Assembly (NCBI RefSeq): GCF_008704495.1
Contig: NZ_CP023699.1
Span: forward strand, 1,550,001 to 1,614,000
DNA: 64,000 nucleotides
Direction of reading: 5' to 3'
Origin: Streptomyces kanamyceticus
Lineage (GTDB): Bacteria > Actinomycetota > Actinomycetes > Streptomycetales > Streptomycetaceae
Shown piece after piece: positions 35,261-42,851 of this stretch. The notes under the pieces are model-generated. The model saw only the letters and a list, made by a program, of their open reading frames with translations, did no database searches and was not told the DNA's origin. The first letter of the stretch is position 1, and every line of letters starts with the position of its first letter. The position numbers and the translations under genes were made by a program.

Positions 35261-35539
35261 TCACTGGATGTCGTCCGGGTCCGGGGCGGGCGCCCACGTA
35301 CGGCTGCCCGCTGGTTCGAGCCGGGTGAGGGTTGCTATGTCGGCCAGGGGGACGGCGGCGGCCCAGTCGGCGCGGCCGGGGTGGTCGGCGGGCAGGTTGA
35401 GCACGAGGTGTCGGCCGGTCGGGGGGAAGTCCTCGACGATGACGAAGCAGTCGGTGGGATCGGCGTCGATGCTGTTACCCGTCGTGAGCTGGGCAATGTC
35501 CCCGGGCTGGGGACAGTCGGCATGTCGGTCGCATAGCAT
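35261..35539 (-). CDS. small orphan protein with conserved leader
   Basis: A 92-residue protein (MLCDRHADCPQPGDIAQLTT; HLVLNLPADHPGRADWAAAVPLADI) of unknown function. It is preceded by the CTCTCACCAG leader and lies 44 bp before the next gene in the operon. Confidence 0.6.
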   Translation of the reverse strand: MLCDRHADCPQPGDIAQLTTGNSIDADPTDCFVIVEDFPPTGRHLVLNLPADHPGRADWAAAVPLADIATLTRLEPAGSRTWAPAPDPDDIQ

Positions 35540-35713
35540 GGTGGGGTTCTTTCTGGTGAGAGAACACTGACGGCCAGCGCCTTGTTGCCCTTGTGCGCTG
35601 GCCGTCGTCTGTTGTCTGAGGGTGCGTGGCGCCCGCGGGACGCACGGTCGGTCGGAGGTTGCCCGCTCCGCTGACGGCGGGGTAATTAAACCACCTTTGG
35701 GTTGAGCGGGGTG
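35540..35713 (-). promoter_or_regulatory. promoter box and structured leader (divergent member)
   Basis: The -10-like TTTAAT is at 35685-35690 inside TAATTAAA; the -35 position (CACCCC at 35708-35713) is poor. The leader contains GGAGCGGGCAACCTCC, a 12-bp stem at 35569-35580/35595-35606 and then CTCTCACCAG at 35554-35563, ahead of the ATG at 35539. Confidence 0.55.
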
Positions 35714-35740
35714 GGGCCCTGATCCGGACGACGGCGGTCA

Positions 35741-36349
35741 TCAGAAGAGGGCGCCCTGATCTGCGGGGCGTCGGTCCCGGTCGATGGGTGGCCGGGCGAC
35801 GCGGAGTTCGTAGCGGGGGCGTCCCGCGTGCGGAGGAGCGTGAGCTTCGCGGCGGTACCGCCTCCACGCCACGACGGGGGCGCCTTGGTCGATCCAGTCG
35901 GCCGGGTAGCGGGCGGTGTGCTGAGCCCAGCGGCTCCCGCTCCGCGGGACGGCCCATCGGTCCTCGAAGGTGGTGAGCGTCGGCAGCGTCCTCCAGCCGG
36001 GGAACGCATGGTCGTGTGCCTGCTCCACCGCCTCGTTGTCGCCGTCCCCGAACCCGTCGCCGCAGTGGACGGGGCCCTCCCACGGGCACGCGAGACACCC
36101 CCCACGGAACTCCTGCTTCTCCCCCCGGCGGCCGGTCGGCCGGGTGCGGGAGAGCAGGGTCGGGGTGTGGTGTGCGGGCGGGTCCAGTTCGTGGCCGAGA
36201 TCGCTGTACGCGCCGCCGGGGTGTCCGGGCTGGATGTGCCACGCCTGGGCCGCGCTCACGGGTCGGTGGCGTGTCCGCGCGTTGCGCACTCGCCAGTAGT
36301 ACGTCTGCCGTGCCCGTGCTCCGGTCGGCTCGGCGACGGTGGCGGTCAC
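35741..36349 (-). CDS. DUF6349-like protein with CPWEGP motif
   Basis: A 202-residue protein. The central GGCLACPWEGPVHCGD and AHDHAFPGWRTLPTL, followed by YPADWIDQGAPVV, resemble the Streptomyces plasmid/phage family DUF6349. The paired cysteines and histidines suggest metal binding. The start overlaps the preceding stop (ATGA). Function unknown. Confidence 0.7.
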   Translation of the reverse strand: MTATVAEPTGARARQTYYWRVRNARTRHRPVSAAQAWHIQPGHPGGAYSDLGHELDPPAHHTPTLLSRTRPTGRRGEKQEFRGGCLACPWEGPVHCGDGFGDGDNEAVEQAHDHAFPGWRTLPTLTTFEDRWAVPRSGSRWAQHTARYPADWIDQGAPVVAWRRYRREAHAPPHAGRPRYELRVARPPIDRDRRPADQGALF

Positions 36350-36744
36350 GACGTCCTGCTTCCGGCGGCGAGCACTTCGCGGAGCGGGTCCGCGAGCACG
36401 GACTGTTCGTCGGGGGCGTCGAGGAACCGGGGCCCATACGCCCGGCGCACGGCGCGGCGGGCGTCCTGGTGGCGGTCGAGCTCCGGGTAGTACGGCGAGC
36501 GGTCGAGCACGTCGTAGCCGTGCTGGGTGAGCACGTCGGCGATGAGCGATCGGACCTGCACCGGGTCGAGGGCGGTGAGGTCGGTTTCCCCGGGGGCCGC
36601 GAGGAGTACGCGGATCAGCTCGGTCGCGCTGAGCCGGGGGCGGAGGGGAACGCTGAGTCGGTGGACGCCGTCCCGGCTGGGAGTGGCGGCTCCTCGGCGG
36701 CTCGGCGTCCTGGTGGTGCTGCGGTCTTCTGTCGTCTCATCCAT
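36346..36744 (-). CDS. orphan protein upstream of the DUF6349-like gene
   Basis: A 132-residue protein: a Thr/Arg-rich start, then LSVPLRPRLSATELIRVLLAAPGETDL and a helical Asp/Arg-rich end. The first residue is set at the ATG at 36744 because the upstream frame crosses a perfect palindrome and is not coding-like. Coupled to the next gene by ATGA. Function unknown. Confidence 0.6.
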   Translation of the reverse strand: MDETTEDRSTTRTPSRRGAATPSRDGVHRLSVPLRPRLSATELIRVLLAAPGETDLTALDPVQVRSLIADVLTQHGYDVLDRSPYYPELDRHQDARRAVRRAYGPRFLDAPDEQSVLADPLREVLAAGSRTS

Positions 36745-36788
36745 CGTGCTGGCCTTCGATGACTCGGGATGCTGGTGGGCGCCGTGGC

Positions 36789-36816
36789 CTGAGTGACCCA
36801 AATTTGGGTCACTCAG
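36789..36816. promoter_or_regulatory. 28-bp perfect palindrome
   Basis: Half-site CTGAGTGACCCAAA is followed immediately by its exact reverse complement. It lies between two leftward genes, 45 bp before the start at 36744. The absence of a loop and the AAATTT centre fit an operator better than a terminator, but either is possible. Confidence 0.6.
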
Positions 36817-36829
36817 ACCGCGGTGGAGG

Positions 36830-37258
36830 TCAGAACAGGGCATGTTCGGCGCGGGCGGCGGCAGTGCGGAACGCGCGGGCGGCGTCGGCGGCGGTACGTC
36901 CGGGCTCGGCGCTCCACCGGTCGATGACCTCGCGGTGCAGGGTCCTGGCGGCGGTGGGCACGTCGGCGTCGACGGGGTGCCCGGCGAGGGTTTCCGCGAG
37001 GATGGCGAACGCCTGGTCGCGGGCGTGGTTGATGCGGTCCCAGTCGTACGTCCGGCCAGCGGCTCCCCGGCCGTGGCCGGCGGCGACGTCGAGGGCGCCG
37101 CGCGGCCAGCACGGCAGTGTGGCCGTACGGCCGGGACCAGCGAACAGACGCGGGCCCTGGTGGATGCCGACGTGTTCGATGTGGCGGGCGGCCCATTCCA
37201 GGATCGCGGCTGGGGTGTCCGCGATGACGATGCTCTCGGGGATGTGGCGGGTCGGCAC
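36830..37258 (-). CDS. DUF6197-like protein
   Basis: A 142-residue protein. TPAAILEWAARHIEHVGIHQG, the LPCWPRGALDVAAG segment and the C-terminal WSAEPGRTAADAARAFRTAA match the layout of DUF6197 proteins of Streptomyces plasmids. The GTG at 37258 has GAAGGA 7-12 bases upstream. A frameshifted relative lies at 48.0-48.5 kb. Confidence 0.65.
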   Translation of the reverse strand: MPTRHIPESIVIADTPAAILEWAARHIEHVGIHQGPRLFAGPGRTATLPCWPRGALDVAAGHGRGAAGRTYDWDRINHARDQAFAILAETLAGHPVDADVPTAARTLHREVIDRWSAEPGRTAADAARAFRTAAARAEHALF

Positions 37259-37282
37259 GGTGCTGTCCTTCGGGAAAGGCAA

Positions 37283-37307
37283 GGGCGGCGGCGGGCTGCC
37301 GCCGCCC
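37283..37307 (-). terminator. terminator hairpin
   Basis: 10-bp perfect stem GGGCGGCGGC with a 5-base loop, 14 bp after the stop of the gene at 37322. Confidence 0.65.
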
Positions 37308-37321
37308 CCGGGGTCGGGCTG

Positions 37322-37972
37322 CTAGTGGTAGGCGGGGATCAGTCGGCGGACCTTGTCCTCTCCGATGCACCCGCCCTTGTGGCGGCGCGCGCTCGGCGGC
37401 TCTCCGTTGCGCCCGCGCAGGTGTGACCAGAACTTCGGGCCCTCCCACGGGCACAGTTCACAGCTGAGGAACCAGTGGTTGTCGCTGCCGGGGAAGCCGG
37501 TGAGGACTGCCCGCCAGTGGTGGGCCGCGAGTCCGGCGAACGCGATCTGCGCGCCTTCGATGTTGCGATCGTTGACCGGCATCCGCGGGTGCAGGAGGGG
37601 TACCGGCCCGCACAACGGCGTCGGGGCCTCGGCGATCACCTGGTCCAGGGGCACGGTGCCGATCCGACCGGCGGCGTACTCCTCGGCGAGATGGGCGGCG
37701 GCCATGTCGGTGCCGGGGGTTCCCTTGGGCGGGCGGCGGAGGTTGCGTTCGCCCGCGGTGGTGAGGACGAGCCAATCCCGGTGCCACCGGTAGGCGCGGC
37801 CGATGACCTGGTCTTCGCCAACGATCACGGAGTATCGGCACTGAATGTCGGGGGTGCCAACGCGGTACGTCGAGACGGTGGTGCTGCCCCCCGTCGCGGG
37901 GACGATGAGCCTGCCCACTTCGGTGTCGGGGACGGTGATGGTCGCGGGTCGTTCGAGGAGTTGCGTGGTCAT
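37322..37972 (-). CDS. orphan protein with C-terminal CPWEGP metal-binding motif
   Basis: A 216-residue protein. The N-terminal half is beta-rich (VSTYRVGTPDIQCRYSVIVG; AYRWHRDWLVLTTAGERNLR). Near the C-terminus SCELCPWEGPKFWSHLRGRN and ARRHKGGC carry Cys and His residues and repeat the CPWEGP signature of the gene at 35741. The ATG at 37972 follows the CTCTCACCAG leader. Function unknown. Confidence 0.6.
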   Translation of the reverse strand: MTTQLLERPATITVPDTEVGRLIVPATGGSTTVSTYRVGTPDIQCRYSVIVGEDQVIGRAYRWHRDWLVLTTAGERNLRRPPKGTPGTDMAAAHLAEEYAAGRIGTVPLDQVIAEAPTPLCGPVPLLHPRMPVNDRNIEGAQIAFAGLAAHHWRAVLTGFPGSDNHWFLSCELCPWEGPKFWSHLRGRNGEPPSARRHKGGCIGEDKVRRLIPAYH

Positions 37973-38043
37973 GGTGGTGCCCTGTTCTGGTGAGAGAGGG
38001 GCCCGCCCCGGCGCGTTCGGCCGCCGGGGCGGGCAGGGCGTGG
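37973..38043 (-). promoter_or_regulatory. structured leader (hairpin plus CTCTCACCAG)
   Basis: A 13-bp perfect stem (38001-38013 / 38022-38034) is followed by CTCTCACCAG at 37988-37997 and the ATG at 37972. There is no promoter box, so it is probably transcribed from upstream. Confidence 0.6.
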
Positions 38044-39438
38044 TTACGCGGCCTCGGCCGGGGCCTGCGGGACAGTGGCCCACTCGCGGCGCGGGGTGAT
38101 GCCCAGCTCGTCCAGGACCGGGGCGTGGCTGCCGTTGTCCGGGACCCACTCCCAGTCGGCGCCCTCGGTGCCGGGCTGTTCGGTCCAGGTGAGCATGTAG
38201 GAGCGGCCGGAGGTGCGGGGGTCGCCGCACACTGCCTGTGCCTCGCGGCGGGTCATCGCCCACAAGGCTCGCTTGCGACGGCGCGGGGAGTTCTTCGAGG
38301 CGATCAGCACCAGCGCCATGCCGTCCAGCCAGCTCGCGCCCGGGGCGGGGGCCGCTGCGGCGGTCGGCTCCTCGACTCGTACCGGTTCCTCGACCGCCGG
38401 GGACTGCTCGGCTGGCGACTGCGGTTCAGTGGCCGGATCCTGGGGCGGCTGCTGCATCTCGTCGGCGCTCTTACGTCCGGATACTCCGTCGTAGGGGGCG
38501 GTCCATGTCCAGTTGTCGTGCTGGTTGCCGGTGGCGCGGACGATGCGCTTGCCGGTGCCGTTGTGGATGTGCGGGATGGTCACGGACTTCGGGTTGGCCC
38601 GGAGGACCTCGTACCAGGTGCCTCGGTAGAGAACGAAGTCACCGCGCTTGAAGTCGGCCCGCGACCACACCTTGAAGCCCTCGGCTTCGGCGTCCTTGAT
38701 GACCTTCTCCCAGTGGGCGATCTCCTCGGTCAGCTCCTGGTGCTCGATCTCCAGCTCCGGGTCTGCCGGGTTCCGGGAGAATCCCTTGGCGGACTGGCCG
38801 CGCTGCCACTTCTCGACCGCGCGGAGGTCGGCCCGCAGCTTGTCGAGACGGCGGAGCGTGCGGCCGGGGTCCTTCTTGAACTGCTGGTAATTCGCGGCGG
38901 CTTGTGCCCGGCCGGTCCAGTGGGCGGCGCGGTCGCGCTCGCCGATGCTCTTGCGCATCGCGTCGTCCATCCGCGCATGATCGCGGCGGGCGCGGCCCTC
39001 GGAGTGGTGACCGATGAGGATCGGTTGCCCCCCAGCGAACCGCTCGGATATGTCGTGGCTCTTCTTCCACGCGGTCTCGGAGTTCCGGGCGGCGGCATCG
39101 GCGTATCCAGCGAACCGCTCGGCGCGGCCCTCGGCCCGCTCGACGCGGTCTTGCTCGGCCTCGGCGAAGCTGCGGCGGTCGGTGTCGTCGATGGTGACGG
39201 TGACCTCGAACCCCTCTGCGCGGAGCCGTTCGGCTAGGGCTTCCAGCATCGGCGGGGAGGTGCGCTTGTCGCGGCTGTAGGGGAGGTACCAGCACCCGAG
39301 GTTGCGCGACCACTTGGCGAGCGTGGTGTATCCGGATGCGTAGTGGCGGGTCCGGAGGACTTCCTTCGATCCGTCGTTGCGGCTCGTGCCCTCGATGAGG
39401 GTGCCTTCGCGGCGGGTGTGGGTGATCTCGATAGTCAC
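38044..39438 (-). CDS. DUF3560-domain protein
   Basis: A 464-residue protein. The first ~70 residues (VTIEITHTRREGTLIEGTSR; LGCWYLPYSRDK) and the helical part with RAERFAGYADAAARNSETAW and GQPILIGHHSEGRARRDHAR are typical of DUF3560 proteins found on actinobacterial plasmids. A long coiled coil follows, then a beta segment (KRGDFVLYRGTWYEVLRANP) and a Pro/Glu-rich tail. GTG 39438 is chosen from the conserved leader. DNA or RNA metabolism is plausible, not shown. Confidence 0.8.
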   Translation of the reverse strand: MTIEITHTRREGTLIEGTSRNDGSKEVLRTRHYASGYTTLAKWSRNLGCWYLPYSRDKRTSPPMLEALAERLRAEGFEVTVTIDDTDRRSFAEAEQDRVERAEGRAERFAGYADAAARNSETAWKKSHDISERFAGGQPILIGHHSEGRARRDHARMDDAMRKSIGERDRAAHWTGRAQAAANYQQFKKDPGRTLRRLDKLRADLRAVEKWQRGQSAKGFSRNPADPELEIEHQELTEEIAHWEKVIKDAEAEGFKVWSRADFKRGDFVLYRGTWYEVLRANPKSVTIPHIHNGTGKRIVRATGNQHDNWTWTAPYDGVSGRKSADEMQQPPQDPATEPQSPAEQSPAVEEPVRVEEPTAAAAPAPGASWLDGMALVLIASKNSPRRRKRALWAMTRREAQAVCGDPRTSGRSYMLTWTEQPGTEGADWEWVPDNGSHAPVLDELGITPRREWATVPQAPAEAA

Positions 39439-39768
39439 TGAACTGGTCTTTTCTGGTGAGAGTTTGTGGTCCGGCCGCAGGGCGGACCGTGCGTTGGCAG
39501 CGGCGCTGCACCACCGGCGCGGGCCGTGAGGGACGATCGGCTCGCGGGTCGTCGCGCCTGCGCGACGACAGGGGCAGTCGCGCCCCCGCGGGGCGCGTCC
39601 GCTGCGGTCCGGTGCCCGTCGTCGGTCGGCGGAGCCGCCTGCGGCGGAGCCGGCCGACGACGGTGAACGCACCGGACTTGTCCTGCCGCCCCGAAGGGGT
39701 GTCCGCTGGGGTGCTGGGGGCCTGCCGGTCCGGAGGGTTGCCCTCCCCCGGACCGGCAAGGCTGGGTG
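39439..39768 (-). promoter_or_regulatory. 330-bp structured noncoding leader
   Basis: No ORF is supported. Reading leftward it holds a 10-bp perfect stem with the AGGGCAAC loop (39724-39733 / 39748-39757), a 14-bp stem with one G-U-type mismatch (39617-39630 / 39649-39662), a 10-bp stem (39548-39557 / 39560-39569), a small GGTCCG stem and CTCTCACCAG (39453-39462) just before the GTG at 39438. Confidence 0.6.
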
Positions 39769-40188
39769 TCAGCTGCGGTGGAGCGTGTGGCGGGCGGTCG
39801 GGTCGGCGTCGGCAAGGCCGGTCCGCTCGCGCCATGCCTGGCGGACGGCGGCGCGGAGCGCGTCTCCGTCGTCGTAGGCGAACCGGCCCCGGCGCAGGCT
39901 GCGGACGATGTCGCGGAACGTGTCCTGGTGCATCGTGGTGAGCGTGTCATCCAGCGGGGTCAGCTCGTGCGGGAACATCGCCTGGACCGAGTCGCCCGGC
40001 TGCGGCGCACCGAGGGTGAAGTACCAGACCACGGACATGGTGGCCTCGTCCGCGAACTCCGAACCGCCGAACGGGCCGACGACGGCGGGGCGGGTGTCGA
40101 GCTGGTGGCCACGGAACCAGGGTCCGGCGATCACGAGCGTCGCGGTGGGGAAGTCCTGGACGGTGGGCTTCTGGTCGGTGGCGAGCAT
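39769..40188 (-). CDS. orphan plasmid protein
   Basis: A 139-residue protein (DFPTATLVIAGPWFRGHQLD; ATMSVVWYFTLGAPQPGDSV; TTMHQDTFRDIVRSLRRGRF) with an alpha+beta appearance and no recognised domain. ATG 40188 follows CTCTCACCAG and an AGGGA motif. Function unknown. Confidence 0.6.
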   Translation of the reverse strand: MLATDQKPTVQDFPTATLVIAGPWFRGHQLDTRPAVVGPFGGSEFADEATMSVVWYFTLGAPQPGDSVQAMFPHELTPLDDTLTTMHQDTFRDIVRSLRRGRFAYDDGDALRAAVRQAWRERTGLADADPTARHTLHRS

Positions 40189-40312
40189 GTCGTATCCCTG
40201 TCTGGTGAGAGGTTCCGCCGGGGCCGGTCGGCCCCGGCGGGGGTGTCGGTCGGGGGGTTGCCCTCCCCCTTCCGATACCATTAATTAAACCATGTTATTG
40301 GGTTCGGGTCAA
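40189..40312 (-). promoter_or_regulatory. TTAATTAA-type promoter and structured leader
   Basis: -35 TTGACC (40307-40312), 17-bp spacer, -10 TTTAAT (40284-40289). The leader has GGGGGAGGGCAACCCCCC hairpin A, a perfect GCCGGGGCC/GGCCCCGGC hairpin B and CTCTCACCAG (40202-40211). The -35 contains the stop codon of the upstream gene. Confidence 0.75.
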
Positions 40313-41163
40313 CCGGTCACGGCAAGTTCGCGGCGGCGCTCGGCGGCGGCCCGGACGGTGCTTGCGATGGCGCGTCCGGTCTCGATGGCCCGTACGGCGG
40401 ACTCGTGAACCGGGGGCTTCTTGCCGTCGGTGATGATGCCCGCGAGCGGCGGCATGACGGCGGGGCCCGGAGTGATTCCGAGGATGAGCGCGGCGACGTG
40501 GGCGGCGGACGCAACTTCCGCTTCGCGCTGCCCGTACACGGGGGCGTCAAGTTCGCTGATGCGCTGAAGCGCCGCGTTGTAGAGGTGGAGGCGTACGGCG
40601 TAGTCGCACTCCCCGTCGGCGTCGGGTATGCCGTCGGCCCCGGAGATGGCGGCCCAGACTTCTTCGACGGTGAACCGCGCGGGCGTGGGCGGCTCATAGG
40701 CGTCGCCGTCGGTCTGGCTGATGTCGAAAACCGGCCCGGCCTTGAAGCCGGACACCTTGCGCGCCTCACCCCCGGCGGCCTCCTCGGCGGCCTCTCGCTG
40801 CCCGCCGTCGGCGACTGCGGTCGTGGCCTCCTGGCCCCCCTCGGGCCGCCGCTTGATCGGCGTCCAGATACGGAGCGAGGTGGAGCCCTTGGCGGGGAAG
40901 CGTCCGACCTTCCGCCAGTCGCCGGAGCTGAGTATGTGGGTGGCGTTGGGGTGCTGGGCGGCGACGGCAATGCAGTTGGTGGGGCTGCGGTCGTCACGGT
41001 CCGTGTGGGTGAGGTTCGCGGCCGTGCGCATGACGGCGGTCCAGAAGTCTTCGCTGCTGACCATCGCGCCGTACGCACGATCCATGACGGCTTCGAGTTC
41101 ACCGCGCATCTTGGCGGAGTAGGCCCGGCGCTCTTCGTCGGTCATCTTCGGCTTACGGGGCAT
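40309..41163 (-). CDS. ArdC-like ssDNA-binding protein
   Basis: A 284-residue protein. Residues about 30-105 (FWTAVMRTAANLTHTDRDDR, SPTNCIAVAAQHPNATHIL, SGDWRKVGRFPAKGSTSLRI and WTPIK) follow the pattern of the N-terminal ArdC domain, a ssDNA-binding fold in plasmid antirestriction and transfer proteins. A variable linker precedes KVSGFKAGPVFDISQTDGD. The usual C-terminal metalloprotease motif of ArdC is absent. It could protect incoming ssDNA. Confidence 0.75.
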   Translation of the reverse strand: MPRKPKMTDEERRAYSAKMRGELEAVMDRAYGAMVSSEDFWTAVMRTAANLTHTDRDDRSPTNCIAVAAQHPNATHILSSGDWRKVGRFPAKGSTSLRIWTPIKRRPEGGQEATTAVADGGQREAAEEAAGGEARKVSGFKAGPVFDISQTDGDAYEPPTPARFTVEEVWAAISGADGIPDADGECDYAVRLHLYNAALQRISELDAPVYGQREAEVASAAHVAALILGITPGPAVMPPLAGIITDGKKPPVHESAVRAIETGRAIASTVRAAAERRRELAVTG

Positions 41164-41285
41164 GTCGCGGTCCTCCTGGTGAGAGATGAGCATCCGGGGT
41201 CGACTGACCCTCGGGGTGCCGGTCGGGGGGTTGCCCTCCCCCTTCCGGCGCCATTAATTAAACCATGTTATTAGGTGATCGGCAA
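41164..41285 (-). promoter_or_regulatory. TTAATTAA-type promoter and structured leader
   Basis: -35 TTGCCG (41280-41285), 17-bp spacer, -10 TTTAAT (41257-41262). Hairpin A (GGGGGAGGGCAACCCCCC), hairpin B (CCGAGGGTC/GACCCCGG arms) and CTCTCACCAG at 41178-41187, then GGAGGA and the ATG at 41163. Confidence 0.75.
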
Positions 41286-41289
41286 CCTT

Positions 41290-41649
41290 CTAAATCCAGT
41301 ACAGCCCTGCTTCGTTGCTCGCGGCGCGGTATGCGGCTATAACCTCGTCCTCTATTCGCGTCCAGCGTTCGAGGATATCGGGGGCGGTCTTCTTGTCGCT
41401 GGCCGCACGCGTGGCCCTGCGCCACTCAATGGCGATTTTGAGTGTGCGGAGTTGGGAGCGGGTGAGTTCCCATCGGCCGGAATCCGGGAGTTCATTACCG
41501 TAGGCCATCCCAACGGCGTTGTTGATGTGCTCGGTACCGGACCACACGTTATATGCGGACTGGAGCGCAAGGGCGCGTTTGAGGGTGCACCGTAGGTGCG
41601 GGGCCTGCACGATCCATTGCGGTTCGATCGTGAATACGTCGGCGCTCAT
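41290..41649 (-). CDS. orphan helical protein
   Basis: A 119-residue protein (LKRALALQSAYNVWSGTEHI; TRSQLRTLKIAIEWRRATRA; DILERWTRIEDEVIAAYRAA). It is noticeably richer in AT than its neighbours. A leader with a perfect 10-bp GGCGGCGCGC stem and a variant CTCCCCAG precedes the ATG. Function unknown. Confidence 0.55.
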   Translation of the reverse strand: MSADVFTIEPQWIVQAPHLRCTLKRALALQSAYNVWSGTEHINNAVGMAYGNELPDSGRWELTRSQLRTLKIAIEWRRATRAASDKKTAPDILERWTRIEDEVIAAYRAASNEAGLYWI

Positions 41650-41709
41650 CCTGGGCCTTTCTGGGGAGGGCGGCGCGCCGGGCAGCGCGCCGCCACAACG
41701 CGCAGGGAA

Positions 41710-42342
41710 TTAGAGGGTGTATCCGTCGACGTACTCGCCGCGCTCCCCCTCGGGGGTCTGGACGTGGGGCAGGAATCGACTCACCGCGAATACGACGGCG
41801 TCCGCGATGATCCGGGGCGCGTCATTGAGTACGAGACTCACAGTGTCGCCGTCGAGTCCGATACGGACTTCGCCCGGCTCAAGATCCATGTAGACAAAAG
41901 CGGTTGTGCCGTCGATTCGGGTTCGCGCTCCGGGGAGTCGGGCGGAGAGATCGCATGCGGCTTCCTCAACGTCCCGGCGCATTTCGGCCTGTGCGCGGTT
42001 GTGGTCCTTCACGCGCTCGTGAACGTCACGGTGCGCGGGGATGAGATCGGCGGCGATCCGGGCCGCGATGTCCGCCGGGTCCTCGCTCATGGCGACTCGG
42101 ACCGTGTCGCGCTCGCCCCTGCGGAACGGGTAGTCGGTGGTGGGGAATGCGCCCCGGATGTGCAGGTGTCCGGGGTCGTCGAACCGCTCGGACAGGTGGA
42201 GCTGTCGGCCGTCCAGGTGCGTGAACGTGGCGGCGTGGTCCAGTTCCTGGATGCCGTGGCGCGCGGGCTGCGGTCGCCAGTTCCCGCCGAGTTCGAGGGC
42301 GATCGGGTGGGACAGCTTCGCGACGGTGAGAGGCGTGTTCAT
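41710..42342 (-). CDS. orphan plasmid protein
   Basis: A 210-residue alpha+beta protein (DHAATFTHLDGRQLHLSERF; ITARIAADLIP-type helix; GTTAFVYMDLEPGEVRIGLD) with no recognised domain. Start at 42342 lies 10 bases after CTCTCACCAGGAG, which here also supplies the ribosome binding site. Function unknown. Confidence 0.6.
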   Translation of the reverse strand: MNTPLTVAKLSHPIALELGGNWRPQPARHGIQELDHAATFTHLDGRQLHLSERFDDPGHLHIRGAFPTTDYPFRRGERDTVRVAMSEDPADIAARIAADLIPAHRDVHERVKDHNRAQAEMRRDVEEAACDLSARLPGARTRIDGTTAFVYMDLEPGEVRIGLDGDTVSLVLNDAPRIIADAVVFAVSRFLPHVQTPEGERGEYVDGYTL

Positions 42343-42459
42343 CGTCCGTCTCCTGGTGAGAGTGGGTGTCGGCGGCCGGTCGGCCCGCCGTTCGCCGGTT
42401 GGGGGTTGCCCTCCCCTTCCGACATTACTAATTAAACCGCGTTATAGGGGGTGGCGCAA
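42343..42459 (-). promoter_or_regulatory. TTAATTAA-type promoter and structured leader
   Basis: -35 TTGCGC (42454-42459), 17-bp spacer, -10 TTTAAT (42431-42436). Hairpin A GGGGAGGGCAACCCCC, hairpin B GGCGG/CCGCC and CTCTCACCAG at 42353-42362. Confidence 0.7.
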
Positions 42460-42771
42460 CCCGGATGCGGGCTCTGACCTGCTCTTTTCTACCCCCGTCG
42501 ACCCGCACCTGTTCGGCCGGGCCCGGCCACAACGGGCCTGGGCGGGGTTCCCTCCTCGGTCGGACAGCTCCGCCGTATCAGGGTTCCGGGCGCGGTGTCC
42601 TGGCTCGCGTAGCGACCGCGTAGCGGCTCGGCCTGGACGCCGTGTCCGGGTTCCTGGTACGCCCCTTGGGGTGTCCGGCCGAGGAGGGAACCCCGCCTTC
42701 ACCCGCACCACAACGTTCCTGCACCCGACCGACCAGCCCTCTCCCCCTCCGAGGAGGACCCGCCGGAGGCA
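42457..42771 (-). repeat. long-hairpin intergenic element, copy 1
   Basis: About 315 bp between the gene ending at 42852 and the promoter. It contains 25-base inverted arms at 42541-42565 and 42673-42697 with one G-U-compatible mismatch, and imperfect inner arms between them. Blocks next to the promoter and at the far end match copy 2 at 49402-49746. Confidence 0.65.
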
Positions 42772-42851
42772 ACCTGATCGCTCTCGCCGACACCCAACGG
42801 AGCTGTTCGCCGGATCGTGGTTGGTCGGGTCGCGCCTCGGATGCGTCGCCG

